Shown: one piece after another, positions 42,288-51,300 of the stretch
Layout: each line of letters starts with the position of its first letter
How positions within the stretch are numbered: position 1 is the first letter of the stretch
The notes under the pieces: generated by a model
What the model was told of the DNA's origin: nothing
Seen by the model: the letters and a program-made list of their open reading frames with translations, nothing else
The model's database searches: none
Position numbers and translations under genes: made by a program
From: Amblyomma americanum
Taxonomy: Eukaryota; Arthropoda; Arachnida; Ixodida; Ixodidae
Assembly: GCF_052857255.1 (NCBI RefSeq)
Contig: NC_135497.1
Span: 188,013,127-188,077,126 of the forward strand
Length of the DNA stretch: 64,000 bases
Direction: 5' to 3'

Positions 42288-42389
42288 GTGATATTGAAGG
42301 CTTTGTTGACCTTGGAGGTCATACACCTGCTGACCAGAAGAATGTGCTGGCAGACCATGGGATGATTGTGCTGTTTCAGCCATTTACTG
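42288..42389 (+). CDS. P-like transposase exon 2
   Basis: The exon encodes DIEGFVDLGGHTPADQKNVL, then ADHGMIVLFQPFTG. It starts after CAATTCAG and ends before GTAAACTT, with phase 1 on both sides. The DI-GFVDLG motif follows the first aspartate as in P-element and THAP9 proteins. Confidence 0.88.
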
Positions 42390-42473
42390 GTAAACTTTTT
42401 TTTTCTATTGGTTACAGTTCGCAACTTTATACGTAAAACGCACGTACATTTGTGAGAGATTACCTTTCCGCAG

Positions 42474-42653
42474 GAAAATGGACGCAAATCCTCGGTGTTT
42501 TTGCCTCAAAGGGCAATGTGAAGGCCCCAACACAGGCGAAAATCATTTTGGAAACCACAGTCCTTGCGGAAAAGGCTGGTCTGTTCGTGGATTGCATAAC
42601 ATGCGACGGCGCCAGCTGGAATAGGAGCATGTGGCGGCTGTTTGGAATACAGG
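42474..42653 (+). CDS. P-like transposase exon 3
   Basis: The exon encodes KWTQILGVFASKGNVKAPTQ, AKIILETTVLAEKAGLFVDC and ITCDGASWNRSMWRLFGIQG. It starts after TTTCCGCAG and ends before GTAAGGC. VDCITCDGAS-N---W-LFGI is a conserved core of the family. Introns of 84 and 128 bp flank it. Confidence 0.9.
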
Positions 42654-42781
42654 GTAAGGCTATAATTTCACGCAAAATGCAAGATTGTTTAGAGTGTGCA
42701 TGGTGCTAGTGCAGATTTCATGTTTCTAATGTTTAAATATTGTGATGAAGAAACTGATCGCAAGTTGTTTTTTTTCCAAAG

Positions 42782-43762
42782 GTTCTCCAAGCCATGTTCG
42801 GAGCAGCACCAAACACCCAGTGGATTCTAAAAGGCAGCTCTATTTTTTGTCAGATTTTCCACACCTTTTGAAGAATGTGAGAAATGGATTTGTTGGAAAA
42901 GGATACCTGACACCAGCTGGGCATGTTCACATTGGTATTGTACTAGCAGCCTTCGAAGCGGATCGAGAAAATGTTACACTGAAAGTTATGCCAAGCCTGA
43001 CAAATGCACACCTTAAGCCAAACTGCTTTGAAAAAATGAAAGTGGACATCGCATTTCAGCTCTTCAGCGACCAGGTCATCAAAGGACTTTTCATTTATAG
43101 AGAACACATTGAAGCCTCACATAGGACCGTGCAGCCGACAGTAGATTTCGTAAAAGAAATGAATCGCCTGATCCGTGTTATGACATCGCGAACAAGCGAG
43201 AAGGCACTCAAGCCTGACAGTCCAAATGTGCAATTTCTGAAAGGCTTCCTAGAGTATCTGCAGGAATGGGAGCAAACTGCAAAACCAACTGGTGGTGGTT
43301 TTCTTACAGAAAGCACGTCTGCTGGGCCAAGGGTTACCATCAAGAGTACACTTGGCTTGTTGTCCTACCTGACGTCGACTGTGGGTTTCAAGTATTTTTT
43401 AACATCCAGATTAAGCCAGGATAAGCTTCAAAACCTTTTTGGTATAATTAGACAGTCGTCTGGCCGTAACGACCATCCGACAGTGTCACAGTTTCTGATG
43501 ACTGTGAATTTACTCGCATTCTACAACCTGGTAAAGCCACCTAGAGGAGTGAACTGCACCCCAGACGTAATCAAAGCACTGCTGAGCCCAAAGGAGGTGT
43601 GTGAAACTACGAGTAAGTTCCTTTCAGACAAAATAGATGACCTTCTTGACCACGGAAACGTCAGTGAAGCTGAAGATGTAGTTCAAGCTGTCATGTCTAG
43701 CAGTGACCATGCATCGTGCATAGAGAAGAAGAGCCACAGTGCTTTGATCTACTACACTATAC
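42782..43762 (+). CDS. P-like transposase exon 4: catalytic core, E to Q
   Basis: It starts after TTTTTCCAAAG. FLSDFPHLLKNVRNGFVGKG holds the second catalytic aspartate. The third site lies in SQDKLQNLFGIIRQSSGRND, where the family usually has a glutamate (QD-LE-FFG-IR); the codon at 43429-43431 is CAA. The aspartate three residues before it is present. The frame runs on past the break to a stop at 43830. The correct family continuation (GYVARK) is in another frame, so a small indel lies near 43758-43763. Confidence 0.9.
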
Positions 43763-43763
43763 A

Positions 43764-43985
43764 GGCTACGTGGCAAGAAAGATCATTGCTAAGAACTGTT
43801 GTCCACAGTGTGCAGGCTGCCTATGTGTAAGCAAAGCTGAAGCAAGTGCCGACGCCGCTTCGTACTTTACTAGCCATTTTGACAATGGGGGCCTAGTGTA
43901 CCCCAGTCAGAGCTTGTCAACTGCTGTAAAGGCCATGGAAGATGCCTTTACTGTGTTTTTTAGTAAAACAAGCTCCATGAAATGA
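43764..43985 (+). CDS. P-like transposase C-terminal segment (GYVARK)
   Basis: Reading YTGYVARKIIAKNCCPQCAG, then CL, and GGLVYPSQSLSTAVKAMEDA matches the C-terminal half of P-type transposases. It overlaps the end of the previous frame and stops at 43985. A cysteine-rich CCPQCAGC block is included. Confidence 0.85.
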   Translation, partial: GYVARKIIAKNCCPQCAGCLCVSKAEASADAASYFTSHFDNGGLVYPSQSLSTAVKAMEDAFTVFFSKTSSMK

Positions 43986-44188
43986 GTTTAGTTGAATTTT
44001 CGAGTCAGCTACAGACACTGTCTTTTCCTCAACTTGGTTGCTCAGAGCATGAAAAGGCAGTTTTATCTACCGTTGTAAAGTTTTATGTTCTCTTAAGGTT
44101 TCGTTTTTTTTTTGTCAAGGGCCTCAACAAAGAGAGGGAAGCGCAAAGGCAGCGGCATAAGTTTCTAAAACTGCGTCGCTGCCAATAA
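43982..44188 (+). CDS. P-like transposase last segment
   Basis: Another frame gives MSLVEFSSQLQTLSFPQLGC and VLSTVVKFYVLLRFRFFFVK, then GLNKEREAQRQRHKFLKLRR with CQ. This is the conserved tail of the family (VKFYV--R-HFF-K-LN). The stop TAA at 44186-44188 is part of AATAAA (44184-44189), a fitting poly(A) signal. Confidence 0.83.
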   Translation: MSLVEFSSQLQTLSFPQLGCSEHEKAVLSTVVKFYVLLRFRFFFVKGLNKEREAQRQRHKFLKLRRCQ

Positions 44189-44189
44189 A
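44184..44189 (+). promoter_or_regulatory. poly(A) signal of the P-like gene
   Basis: AATAAA overlaps the stop codon of the last transposase segment. A second candidate, GAATAAAAACG, lies at about 44262. The right TIR starts 570 bp further on. Confidence 0.6.
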
Positions 44190-44760
44190 TGCTTCTCATG
44201 TGCACATATGGGCCCTGCTTGCTGTACTTCTGTAACATGTCCGCGATTGATATTGCACGCGAATAAAAACGAGTGTTGCACGACTGTGTTTCCTGCGTTA
44301 TTCACATTGCATGTGTTTACTCGTTCGCAAATGTAGTACGTACACAGCGAGAACACCTAAATATAATCCAATAAAATTAACCGAAGCGTTTCGCCTACTT
44401 TATTAGAGAAAATGTTACCAAAAAAAGTACTTCATATATATATAAAAGATATCTATGTACAGCACAAGTTTCGTGTTTCGAAACACGAAGTTGTGCTGAA
44501 TTTCACAGCAGCTTTCGCGCAAGCGACAAGTGCTAAATGTGCAGCTCCTCGACAGAGACTCAAAACAAACCCTGAAACCTATAGTCAGCTGCCTCCATGA
44601 CAGCTTTGGTCGATTACAGCTGAACGAAAGCAAAAATGCACTAGTCCTCTTGCCGATGTTGCGAGAGCGTTGCGGCTCGGCGGCACCCTCCCGATTTGCA
44701 GCGCTCCATGCGGCGGCCGTCGGCATTCATCGCTCGCGGTGCCACCAGGAAGGCCACGGT

Positions 44761-44793
44761 CGGCACACTAGCCAGTATATTCTAGGCACTATA
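44761..44793 (-). repeat. right terminal inverted repeat of P-like element
   Basis: Exact reverse complement of 39137-39169, followed by the direct repeat GTCTCTA at 44794-44800. Confidence 0.93.
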
Positions 44794-44800
44794 GTCTCTA

Positions 44801-45971
44801 GTATGTCTTGCACACATCTATGCTTGCACCTGAGCCTCCATGGGCGCGCAAAGCATCCTGGGGCGATGAGCTACTTAATGCGGAACAGTAGGTTTTTTTT
44901 TTTTTCAGAAACACTAAGTGGCGTTACTAAGACGTACCAGTCCGTACCCACGGCGCGCTCCGTGCGCAGACAACTTCGGCACAAAAGTAGTGTGCAATAG
45001 CTATAGTAGCGAAAACGCAACAGCACACGACGCCAATAAAAGGTTTCTGTTTTCTGAAATGCTGTGGAAAAACCCTTTAAAATATTGCAGCGACAACATT
45101 TTTTTCAAAAACATATTTCGTTTTAAAAGTGCGTTTGTTCAGCACAAAATATTGGCTTTTGGGGTCTGCAATGCTTGGCCAATAGGAGAGCAAGCCATCG
45201 CTTATTTTGAGCAAACTTTGCATTTACATGCTTTTCTGATCGTTTGTTGCAATTTATAGACAGAATATTGAATGATAAGACTTTTTTAATTATCGAACAA
45301 CGTTTGTTTTTTTAATTATTATTTGGACAAAAGTTGTAGTTCTGCAGTCGGTAGCTCTCCGCCTCATGCAGTGTTCCTGTATACTGCGGGAGCATATACA
45401 GGAACACTAGCCCCATGATGTTTAGAGCGCCCCTGGTGGCGAGCTCGTATCCTTTGCCAGCAACACTGGGATTCGCAACATTGTTCGCAACGCCAGTAAA
45501 CACTCTGGAGCGACGCATGTCAAACGGAACCTTGCGAAAAGCATCGCCGCGCCGCTGGTCGCTCAGTTCGCTCAATCGTTTGCATGTGAACACCCCCATC
45601 CGTAGACCATCGATCGCCATGGGCCATGGAGGGAGGAATCCATGGGCCATCCGTAGACCGAACGCCGTAGAGCCAGTAGAGCGGTAGAGCTGGGAGAGCT
45701 GTGAGAACATCGGCATCTGGCGAACAAGAGTGCGCGTGTTACCACCAGAAGCACAGTGCATGCACAGTGAATGGCCCTGTAGCCCAAACCATCGTGCAGC
45801 ATTTCCACAACCCTGGAATGCGCCCAACACTGCAACGTCAGCTTCAGCTCGGCGTGCGATGTGACATTTGCTACAGCTACGTGTGCTGTTGAATCCCTGC
45901 AGGATCTTCAGGCTTGGTCGCCTTCTGCTCTGTTCCTCTACTTGTAGGTTTGCTACACCTGTAAGCTAGTA
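44801..45971. other. intergenic, hairpin noted, no gene recognised
   Basis: Several short open frames, including a minus-strand one at 45312-45830, resemble no known family. Two direct ATCCGTAGACC copies occur at 45597 and 45648. Confidence 0.45.
45371..45409. repeat. perfect 14-bp hairpin, 11-nt loop
   Basis: AGTGTTCCTGTATA is exactly mirrored by TATACAGGAACACT, separated by CTGCGGGAGCA. No T-run follows. It may be a transposon end or a cruciform-forming repeat rather than a terminator. Confidence 0.7.
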
Positions 45972-46487
45972 ATGAGCGGAAAGTTAGACCCGTCCACTGC
46001 GCTTACCACAACCAAGCGATGTTCATCAAGGCCGCGACCTTCATCTTCGTGCATCGAATGTTTTCGGTGTCATAAACTGAGATACGCGGAAGGATTGAAA
46101 CGTCACCTTGTCGACTCGAGTGAACAGTTGGACCAAGACAGTGCTGACAAAAGCTGTCGCGCAACATCTCCGAAACGAAGGCATGTTTCACCAACAAATA
46201 CCTGCGATAGGCGCTTTGGTACGTCGATTCCGAATAACACTGGCGTGAACAGTGTTGCGTCTACTCCATCGTGCCATGAATGTAGTGCATCCAGCGGGGA
46301 TGTTCAAGTCGCAAGAAAAGGCAGGCAACCAAAGACATGTTCCCGGTGCTCTAAAACGTTCAGTACGGCAATTCAGCTCCACAAGCATGCAGCATCTCAC
46401 CACGTGCCATACAAGTGCCCATTATGCTCGCAGACGTTGCCAGGCATGTCTCATCTGAAAGCGCACATCAATTCGATCCACATATAA
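45972..46487 (+). CDS. C2H2 zinc-finger protein, 171 aa, single exon
   Basis: The intact frame starts at ATG 45972 and ends at TAA 46487. Two C-terminal C2H2 fingers fit the consensus: C123, C126, H139, H143 in CSRCSKTFSTAIQLHKHAAS, and C149, C152, H165, H170 in CPLCSQTLPGMSHLKAHINS. A weaker finger-like piece CFRCHKLRYAEGLKRH lies near residue 30. The middle is Ser/Thr-rich and disordered-looking. Such proteins usually bind DNA in the nucleus, but the target is unknown. No poly(A) signal or promoter was identified. It may be a single-exon gene or a retrocopy. Confidence 0.7.
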   Translation: MSGKLDPSTALTTTKRCSSRPRPSSSCIECFRCHKLRYAEGLKRHLVDSSEQLDQDSADKSCRATSPKRRHVSPTNTCDRRFGTSIPNNTGVNSVASTPSCHECSASSGDVQVARKGRQPKTCSRCSKTFSTAIQLHKHAASHHVPYKCPLCSQTLPGMSHLKAHINSIHI

Positions 46488-46950
46488 TGGTGATATGCAC
46501 TGACTGTGCTCATTTCTGTGTCATGCATAGAACACCATGCTTATATGATGGATGTGAAACAGCGCAAGGGCATATGGCCTAGGAAGAAAGCAGAGGGAAG
46601 AGATGAACCGGACACAACACAGTGCTGTTTCACATCCACCATGCAAAACCAATTCGCCCAACTATTCGTGCGCCCATGCTCGTAGCAAACTGTATGGCTT
46701 ATGTTTGTGTCCACATTCACTGAATATTGGAACAGCCCTGCAAATTTCAGGTGCTTACTTGTATAAATGTTCCATTCACAGGAGGAGGTGGAAAACAGTG
46801 AGCTGCAACCCTTTTGCTACATTGGCACATTACAACTAGCATGAAACCTCAACAAAAGCTGCAAAAGGGAAGCCTTGCATCCAAGCAGCATTCTGAATGT
46901 TTCTTGCATGCCCCCTTTAAGACTGGCTATTTATAGAGGCCTGGCATGTG

Positions 46951-47186
46951 GTACTGTCGACCGCAAAAGACTGCTGGATCTGCAATGCGTGGCGGAGATA
47001 GCAAAACTGCACTGCTGCACTGTCTTCCGTCACAGAGCATGGCGTCGAGGCTAACTCGCAGTACTGCCGCAGCAGGCGTGCCGTGAGCCTCAACACCACG
47101 CTCTGTGACGGCAGATGGCGCAGCAGCAGTTTTCCTTCGCTTCGCCACGCAACGTGGATCCCACAAACTTTTGCGCCCGACAGTAC
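46951..47186. repeat. palindromic MITE-like element, about 236 bp
   Basis: GTACTGTCGACCGCAAAAGA on the left corresponds to GTACTGTCGGGCGCAAAAGT reversed from the right. Further in, GCGTGGCGGAGATAGCAAAA corresponds to GCGTGGCGAAGCGAAGGAAA, and CCGTCACAGAGC is shared. The arms are about 118 bp with no spacer. No target duplication is clear. Confidence 0.7.
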
Positions 47187-48020
47187 ATTTAACATCATGC
47201 CCTCTTCAGAGCTGAACTCATTCGCTTCTGCAGTCTGTCCCCAAGGGCGCAGCAAGACCTGGGTTGCTGGAGACAATTTACAATAACTTGCACTGAAAAG
47301 GTTGCATGCAAGGAATTATTCAGCTGTCAAGACCATTGCAAATCGAAAGCAAGTAAAATTTCTCTAATCTGTGAAAAATCTTGAAGCAGTTCGGTGTGCG
47401 AAGTGGCATTTGTCGCACTCGTGACAACTTTCGCAGGTTTTACCTGGACTTTGTATACTAAACATTTATGTAGTGCTTTCTGCCATGCCGCGATTTGAAG
47501 GTATTTGGCGATCAAAATGGTTCCTGTGACAAGCTTCTAGACTCGTTTGCGATGGAGCTACAGCTTTTTTCCGATGCTCATGTATCGGGGCAAGGCAGCA
47601 ATGTGAACAATATTTTTGACTACATGCACATTCTTTCTCAGTCGCTTTTTTGGTGGAAAATTTAGGTGTTGTAAACACAAAAGTACATCACATTGATTAA
47701 CATTTCCCTGCAAGCATTTGGATTTTCAAGACTAGACTCGAGATACATCTGAGGTGTCAGGATCAGAGTCGGAGCCCTAATCCTCACCTTCAGGATAAAG
47801 TCGCACTCACTACTTTCAATATCTAAATGTTTAGGCTATTTTCAGACTGCATACCCCTCACCTGCAAAAAGCAGTGCATGAATTTCAGAGCCCCTAAAAC
47901 TTCAGTCTTCCAGCGGCGGCATGGTCATGTTAGAAAGCGGCAAGAAATTTTTTTTTCCTGCAATATATTTTTCGAGACTAGTGAGCAACCAGTGTCATGC
48001 GACTTGAAGAAAACTACTAT
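47187..48020. other. intergenic, nothing recognised
   Basis: No gene or repeat seen. Confidence 0.45.
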
Positions 48021-48183
48021 AGGAGGTATTCGCGTGATGTCACAGGCGCCGTTTTGGTGTTCAGCGCCCAGGTTCAGCTGGGTAGGCCAGCGGTGTTGGG
48101 GATAAGCCCAATTAGACGCGCCTTTTGCTGTGCCGCATCGAAGCCAAAATGGCAACCACTATGGCTTGAGTAAATACCTCCCA
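48021..48183. repeat. possible short MITE
   Basis: GGAGGTATTCGCGTGATGTC on the left and GGGAGGTATTTACTCAAGCC from the right, with a GCCGTTTTGG / GCCATTTTGG pair inside, form weak inverted arms. Low confidence. Confidence 0.35.
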
Positions 48184-48567
48184 TTCACAAATTAGCAGCC
48201 AAGCATGAAGCGTGCGGATTTAAAGCGAATATTTTTAAGCGATAACGGCGAATCACCGTCTTCGCAAGCGAATGGGTTAAGGCATCATGTGTAAAAGTAA
48301 CTTGATGCATGCTTGCCTCGTAACATGTCGCCAACTTGCAACAGTCTGCATCAGTTCATCAATTTCACATTTTCACATTGACTGCAAGCAATGTCATGAG
48401 AGTAGATTTGCAGCTCATTCGAAAAATTTGCGAGTTTTGCTAGCTGTGCTAGTGATACCATTTTCTTGTACTGCTTGCATGACAACAAAACTGTACTTAA
48501 TTTTCTATTTTAAAGCAGTGCACATGCACAGAGTGACAATAGTCCCACAAAAATAGAAAAAAAATCT

Positions 48568-48573
48568 TTTATT
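48568..48573 (-). promoter_or_regulatory. candidate poly(A) signal, minus strand
   Basis: On the minus strand AATGTAATAAAAG is followed by a T-rich stretch (GATTTTTTTTCTATTTTTG), a plausible cleavage region. It is the nearest good signal downstream of the exon at 55369, but 6.8 kb away. Confidence 0.4.
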
Positions 48574-48969
48574 ACATTAACAAAAACAATACAACAATAA
48601 AATGTGAATCAATCATGGCATTGTTCCACACAGATAAATTCAGGTTGCCAAAACAAGTTTAAAACATAACATATCAGTATCTACATGTTTAGTGCAGATT
48701 TGGAACCATTACTGTACAAAATCAATATGGACACTGAACATATCTGCTTTATACATGGGTAAAAATGCACCTGTGACACTTGTGTTTAATGAAGCCTGCA
48801 CACACTGTATAAGCCCTGCGAGTTCACTTGGTGCAAAAGCTGACAACAAATTCAAAATGAGCTAATGCAAACAGCAAAATAGCACTGAATCAGGCACGAA
48901 AAAAGCAGTGTACATTGGCTCGAGCTAATGAGATGCACCCCTTAAGTCCTTACAATAGCTCTTTATGCA

Positions 48970-49023
48970 CACATGCACAATGTGTATGTATATATCTATA
49001 TATATATATAGAGAGAGAGAGAG
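48970..49023. repeat. TA/GA simple repeat
   Basis: A (TA)n run followed by (GA)n. An ordinary microsatellite. Confidence 0.85.
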
Positions 49024-50079
49024 GTTGGCACAGTAATTCACGTCACACATTTGGCACAGACATCACCTGGCAGGCTAGAAAAAATATGAATCTCCTGGAC
49101 GGCTCTTGGTTAGAGCGTGTGAATGATAGCCCCCATACAAGTGAGGCAACTGGGGTGCCTCAAACGTTGAATTTTCATGTGAACAGTCAAATTTCCTCCA
49201 TCACTCTCACCTGCTGTTCAGTTCAATAAAAACTTTGTTCTTAACTTTGTTCATTAACACGACAAAGCTGTACTCCATAACCTGCATAAGCATGCTCCAA
49301 AAAGCCAGCCCGGGCTTTGCAGAAAGTTACAATGCTGTAACCTGTTGTGATGCAACATGCAAACGATGCCAAGGGAAAAATAATGGCCCATTACTCTGCC
49401 TGAAAGAATTTTTCACACCTTGCCAGAGGTGATGAGATTAAAGGGGTGACAAGTGTGCTTCCATTTTATATAAAATTTGAAGTGATTGTTGTAGAATATC
49501 ACCATTGCTATTGTAACTTGCCGAAAGAAAATAAAGGATGCCTTTCTAAAAAATTAAACAGATCTATAAGCACGCTACTAAAACTGTCTACAAGAGCATT
49601 TTACAGTATGCATCAACACTAGTTAGCAATATAACAAGCAAGAACGCACAACACTGTAGAGCACTGGTGGTGCAGCAGTGGCATTCCATGCAGGGACTAT
49701 GCCAGGCAACCAGGAAGCAAAGAGTGGTTGGCCCATGTTTCCCCTTCGTGAAACTTTATCCCTCCTGTATACACTTACTAGCACTGTTAGTGAATTCTTC
49801 ACTACAGCTTACTTGACTGGATCTGGGCTAATATTCAGACTTTGGTCTCTGTGTGGACTGGCTTCTGGAAGCATGCATCGAGTGGCTGCAGCAGCAGTTG
49901 GAACATCCACTGACAACAAAATGCATTGTTCAACTTACAAGCTCATCATTTCCCTGCACTTGTGTGCTCAGCTGTCAACGAGTAACTCGTGTTGCTACTA
50001 GAATGCACTCAGTTCGGTGGCTCCCTTACTGCAGGCGCCTCCACTACACTAAGTGGGGCCTTACTTTAACGGCTGGACA

Positions 50080-51300
50080 CTGACAGCATACTGTCACCGA
50101 GCCTTCAGCCATAGCAGACTTATTTGCGTCTCGTTTCTCGCCCTCATACAGTTCCACCATTTCCTCTCTCGACCTGGATAACCTAGCCCGATTCTCCAAA
50201 CCCTCCATTCTGTCCTTTCCTACCTCCATATCTCTCCTCACACTCACATCTGAGCATCTCGATGCAGCTGCAAGTCTTTAATATTAAACCTTCCCAGAAC
50301 CCAGCTCCCGATTTAGTCGCTCCAGCCTTCAAGCTGATCTATCCGCATATCTCCCATTCCTTCCTTCAGATGTTCCTTAAACATTCCATTTTTAGATCAT
50401 CCTTTCGTAACAGATAACTGACATCGATTGTAACATTACACCCCATTCACAAGGGTCACGAAAAGCCTACAAGTCACATCTAGAGTTACCACCCAGTGGC
50501 TGTCATATCAGTTCTGTGCAGGGCATTCGAGCGAGAGGTTTCTGAACAGCACCATCATAACTTTGGAGGAGAACCACATTCTCTCCCCATCCCAGCATGG
50601 ATTCCACTCTGGTTGCGGCTGCTCTACAGCTCTGGGCATGCGCACTTCGAGAGAGACAGCCATGATAGCCGCTGTCCTGCAGATCTTGTGCAAATGGGTG
50701 TCACAATTGCATTTGAGATTTGAGACCATCGATTGTGCTCTCCTTATCAAGAAAATGGTTCAGGCCGGAATCTGTAGTGCCATGCTACTTTGATTTGTAA
50801 TGGGTCGCAGTCAGCGTGTGCCCGATCAAGACTCAACATCCCAATACTTCACTCCACACACAGAGTTCTGGTTTAGGCCCAACCCAGTTTTCCCTCTACA
50901 TCAGTGATGTTTGACAGTCTCCGGTCATTTTGCTCGTCCAATGTGCGAACGATATGCTCATTGTCTCACATTGCCTCTCCTCGGTGTTCTGCATGGCTCC
51001 AGCACAGACATGTGATCCTTCAGGAAATCTCCAAGTGGGCTTGTCTCAATCACCTGACATTGAGCAAATCAGAAGTGTGGTGCAATGCATTTCAGTGCCA
51101 GCACGAGTGTGTGTACACTCAAACACACACTGTCGGGCACCGCAGTACATGCCATTCAGCCTGTCTCGATTCTTTACAAAGCCCTGTGGGCCCAGATACC
51201 TTCCAATCTCTATACGCTGCCCTCGTGCTGCCCTGACTGAAGTTTAGCTCTTCTTTGTGGAATCTACACAAAGTCTACCTTTCTGAATGACTCAAGAGTG
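50080..51300 (+). pseudogene. non-LTR retrotransposon relic
   Basis: Broken readings include ISVLCRAFEREVS, LEENHILSPSQHGFHSGCGC, GLGPTQFSLYISDV and a decayed catalytic box VQCANDMLIVSH (for FADDM), followed by LQEISKWACLNHLTLSKSE. This is the order of a Jockey-like reverse transcriptase. Many frameshifts and stops. It differs in sequence from the LINE at 8640. Confidence 0.7.

Larger units (their letters stand above)
39629..44188 (+). pseudogene. THAP-domain P-element transposase gene, about four frame breaks
   Basis: The gene encodes a cut-and-paste transposase of the P-element/THAP9 family. Six coding segments keep the family order: THAP, coiled region, RNase H-like catalytic core with GTPase-like insertion, and the C-terminal GYVARK and KGLN-ERE-RQR-K-LKLRRCQ motifs. 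Three GT-AG introns are still recognisable, all in phase 1. Frame breaks lie at about 40090-40126, in the T run at about 40555, near 43758-43763 and at 43982. The expected catalytic glutamate is a glutamine. Whether the breaks are real or sequencing errors cannot be told here. Confidence 0.88.
39137..44793 (+). mobile_element. P-element-like DNA transposon, 5657 bp
   Basis: A perfect 33-bp terminal inverted repeat is seen (39137-39169 and 44761-44793). It starts TATAGTGCCTAGAATATACT on the left, and the right end is its exact reverse complement. GTCTCTA flanks both sides (39130-39136 and 44794-44800). Subterminal sequences are also similar in reverse (GCGCTGC--TCGGGAGGGTGC). The element carries one plus-strand gene with a THAP domain and P-element/THAP9-type transposase, and an AATAAA overlapping its stop. 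P elements normally make 8-bp target duplications; here seven bases are exact. Confidence 0.92.
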
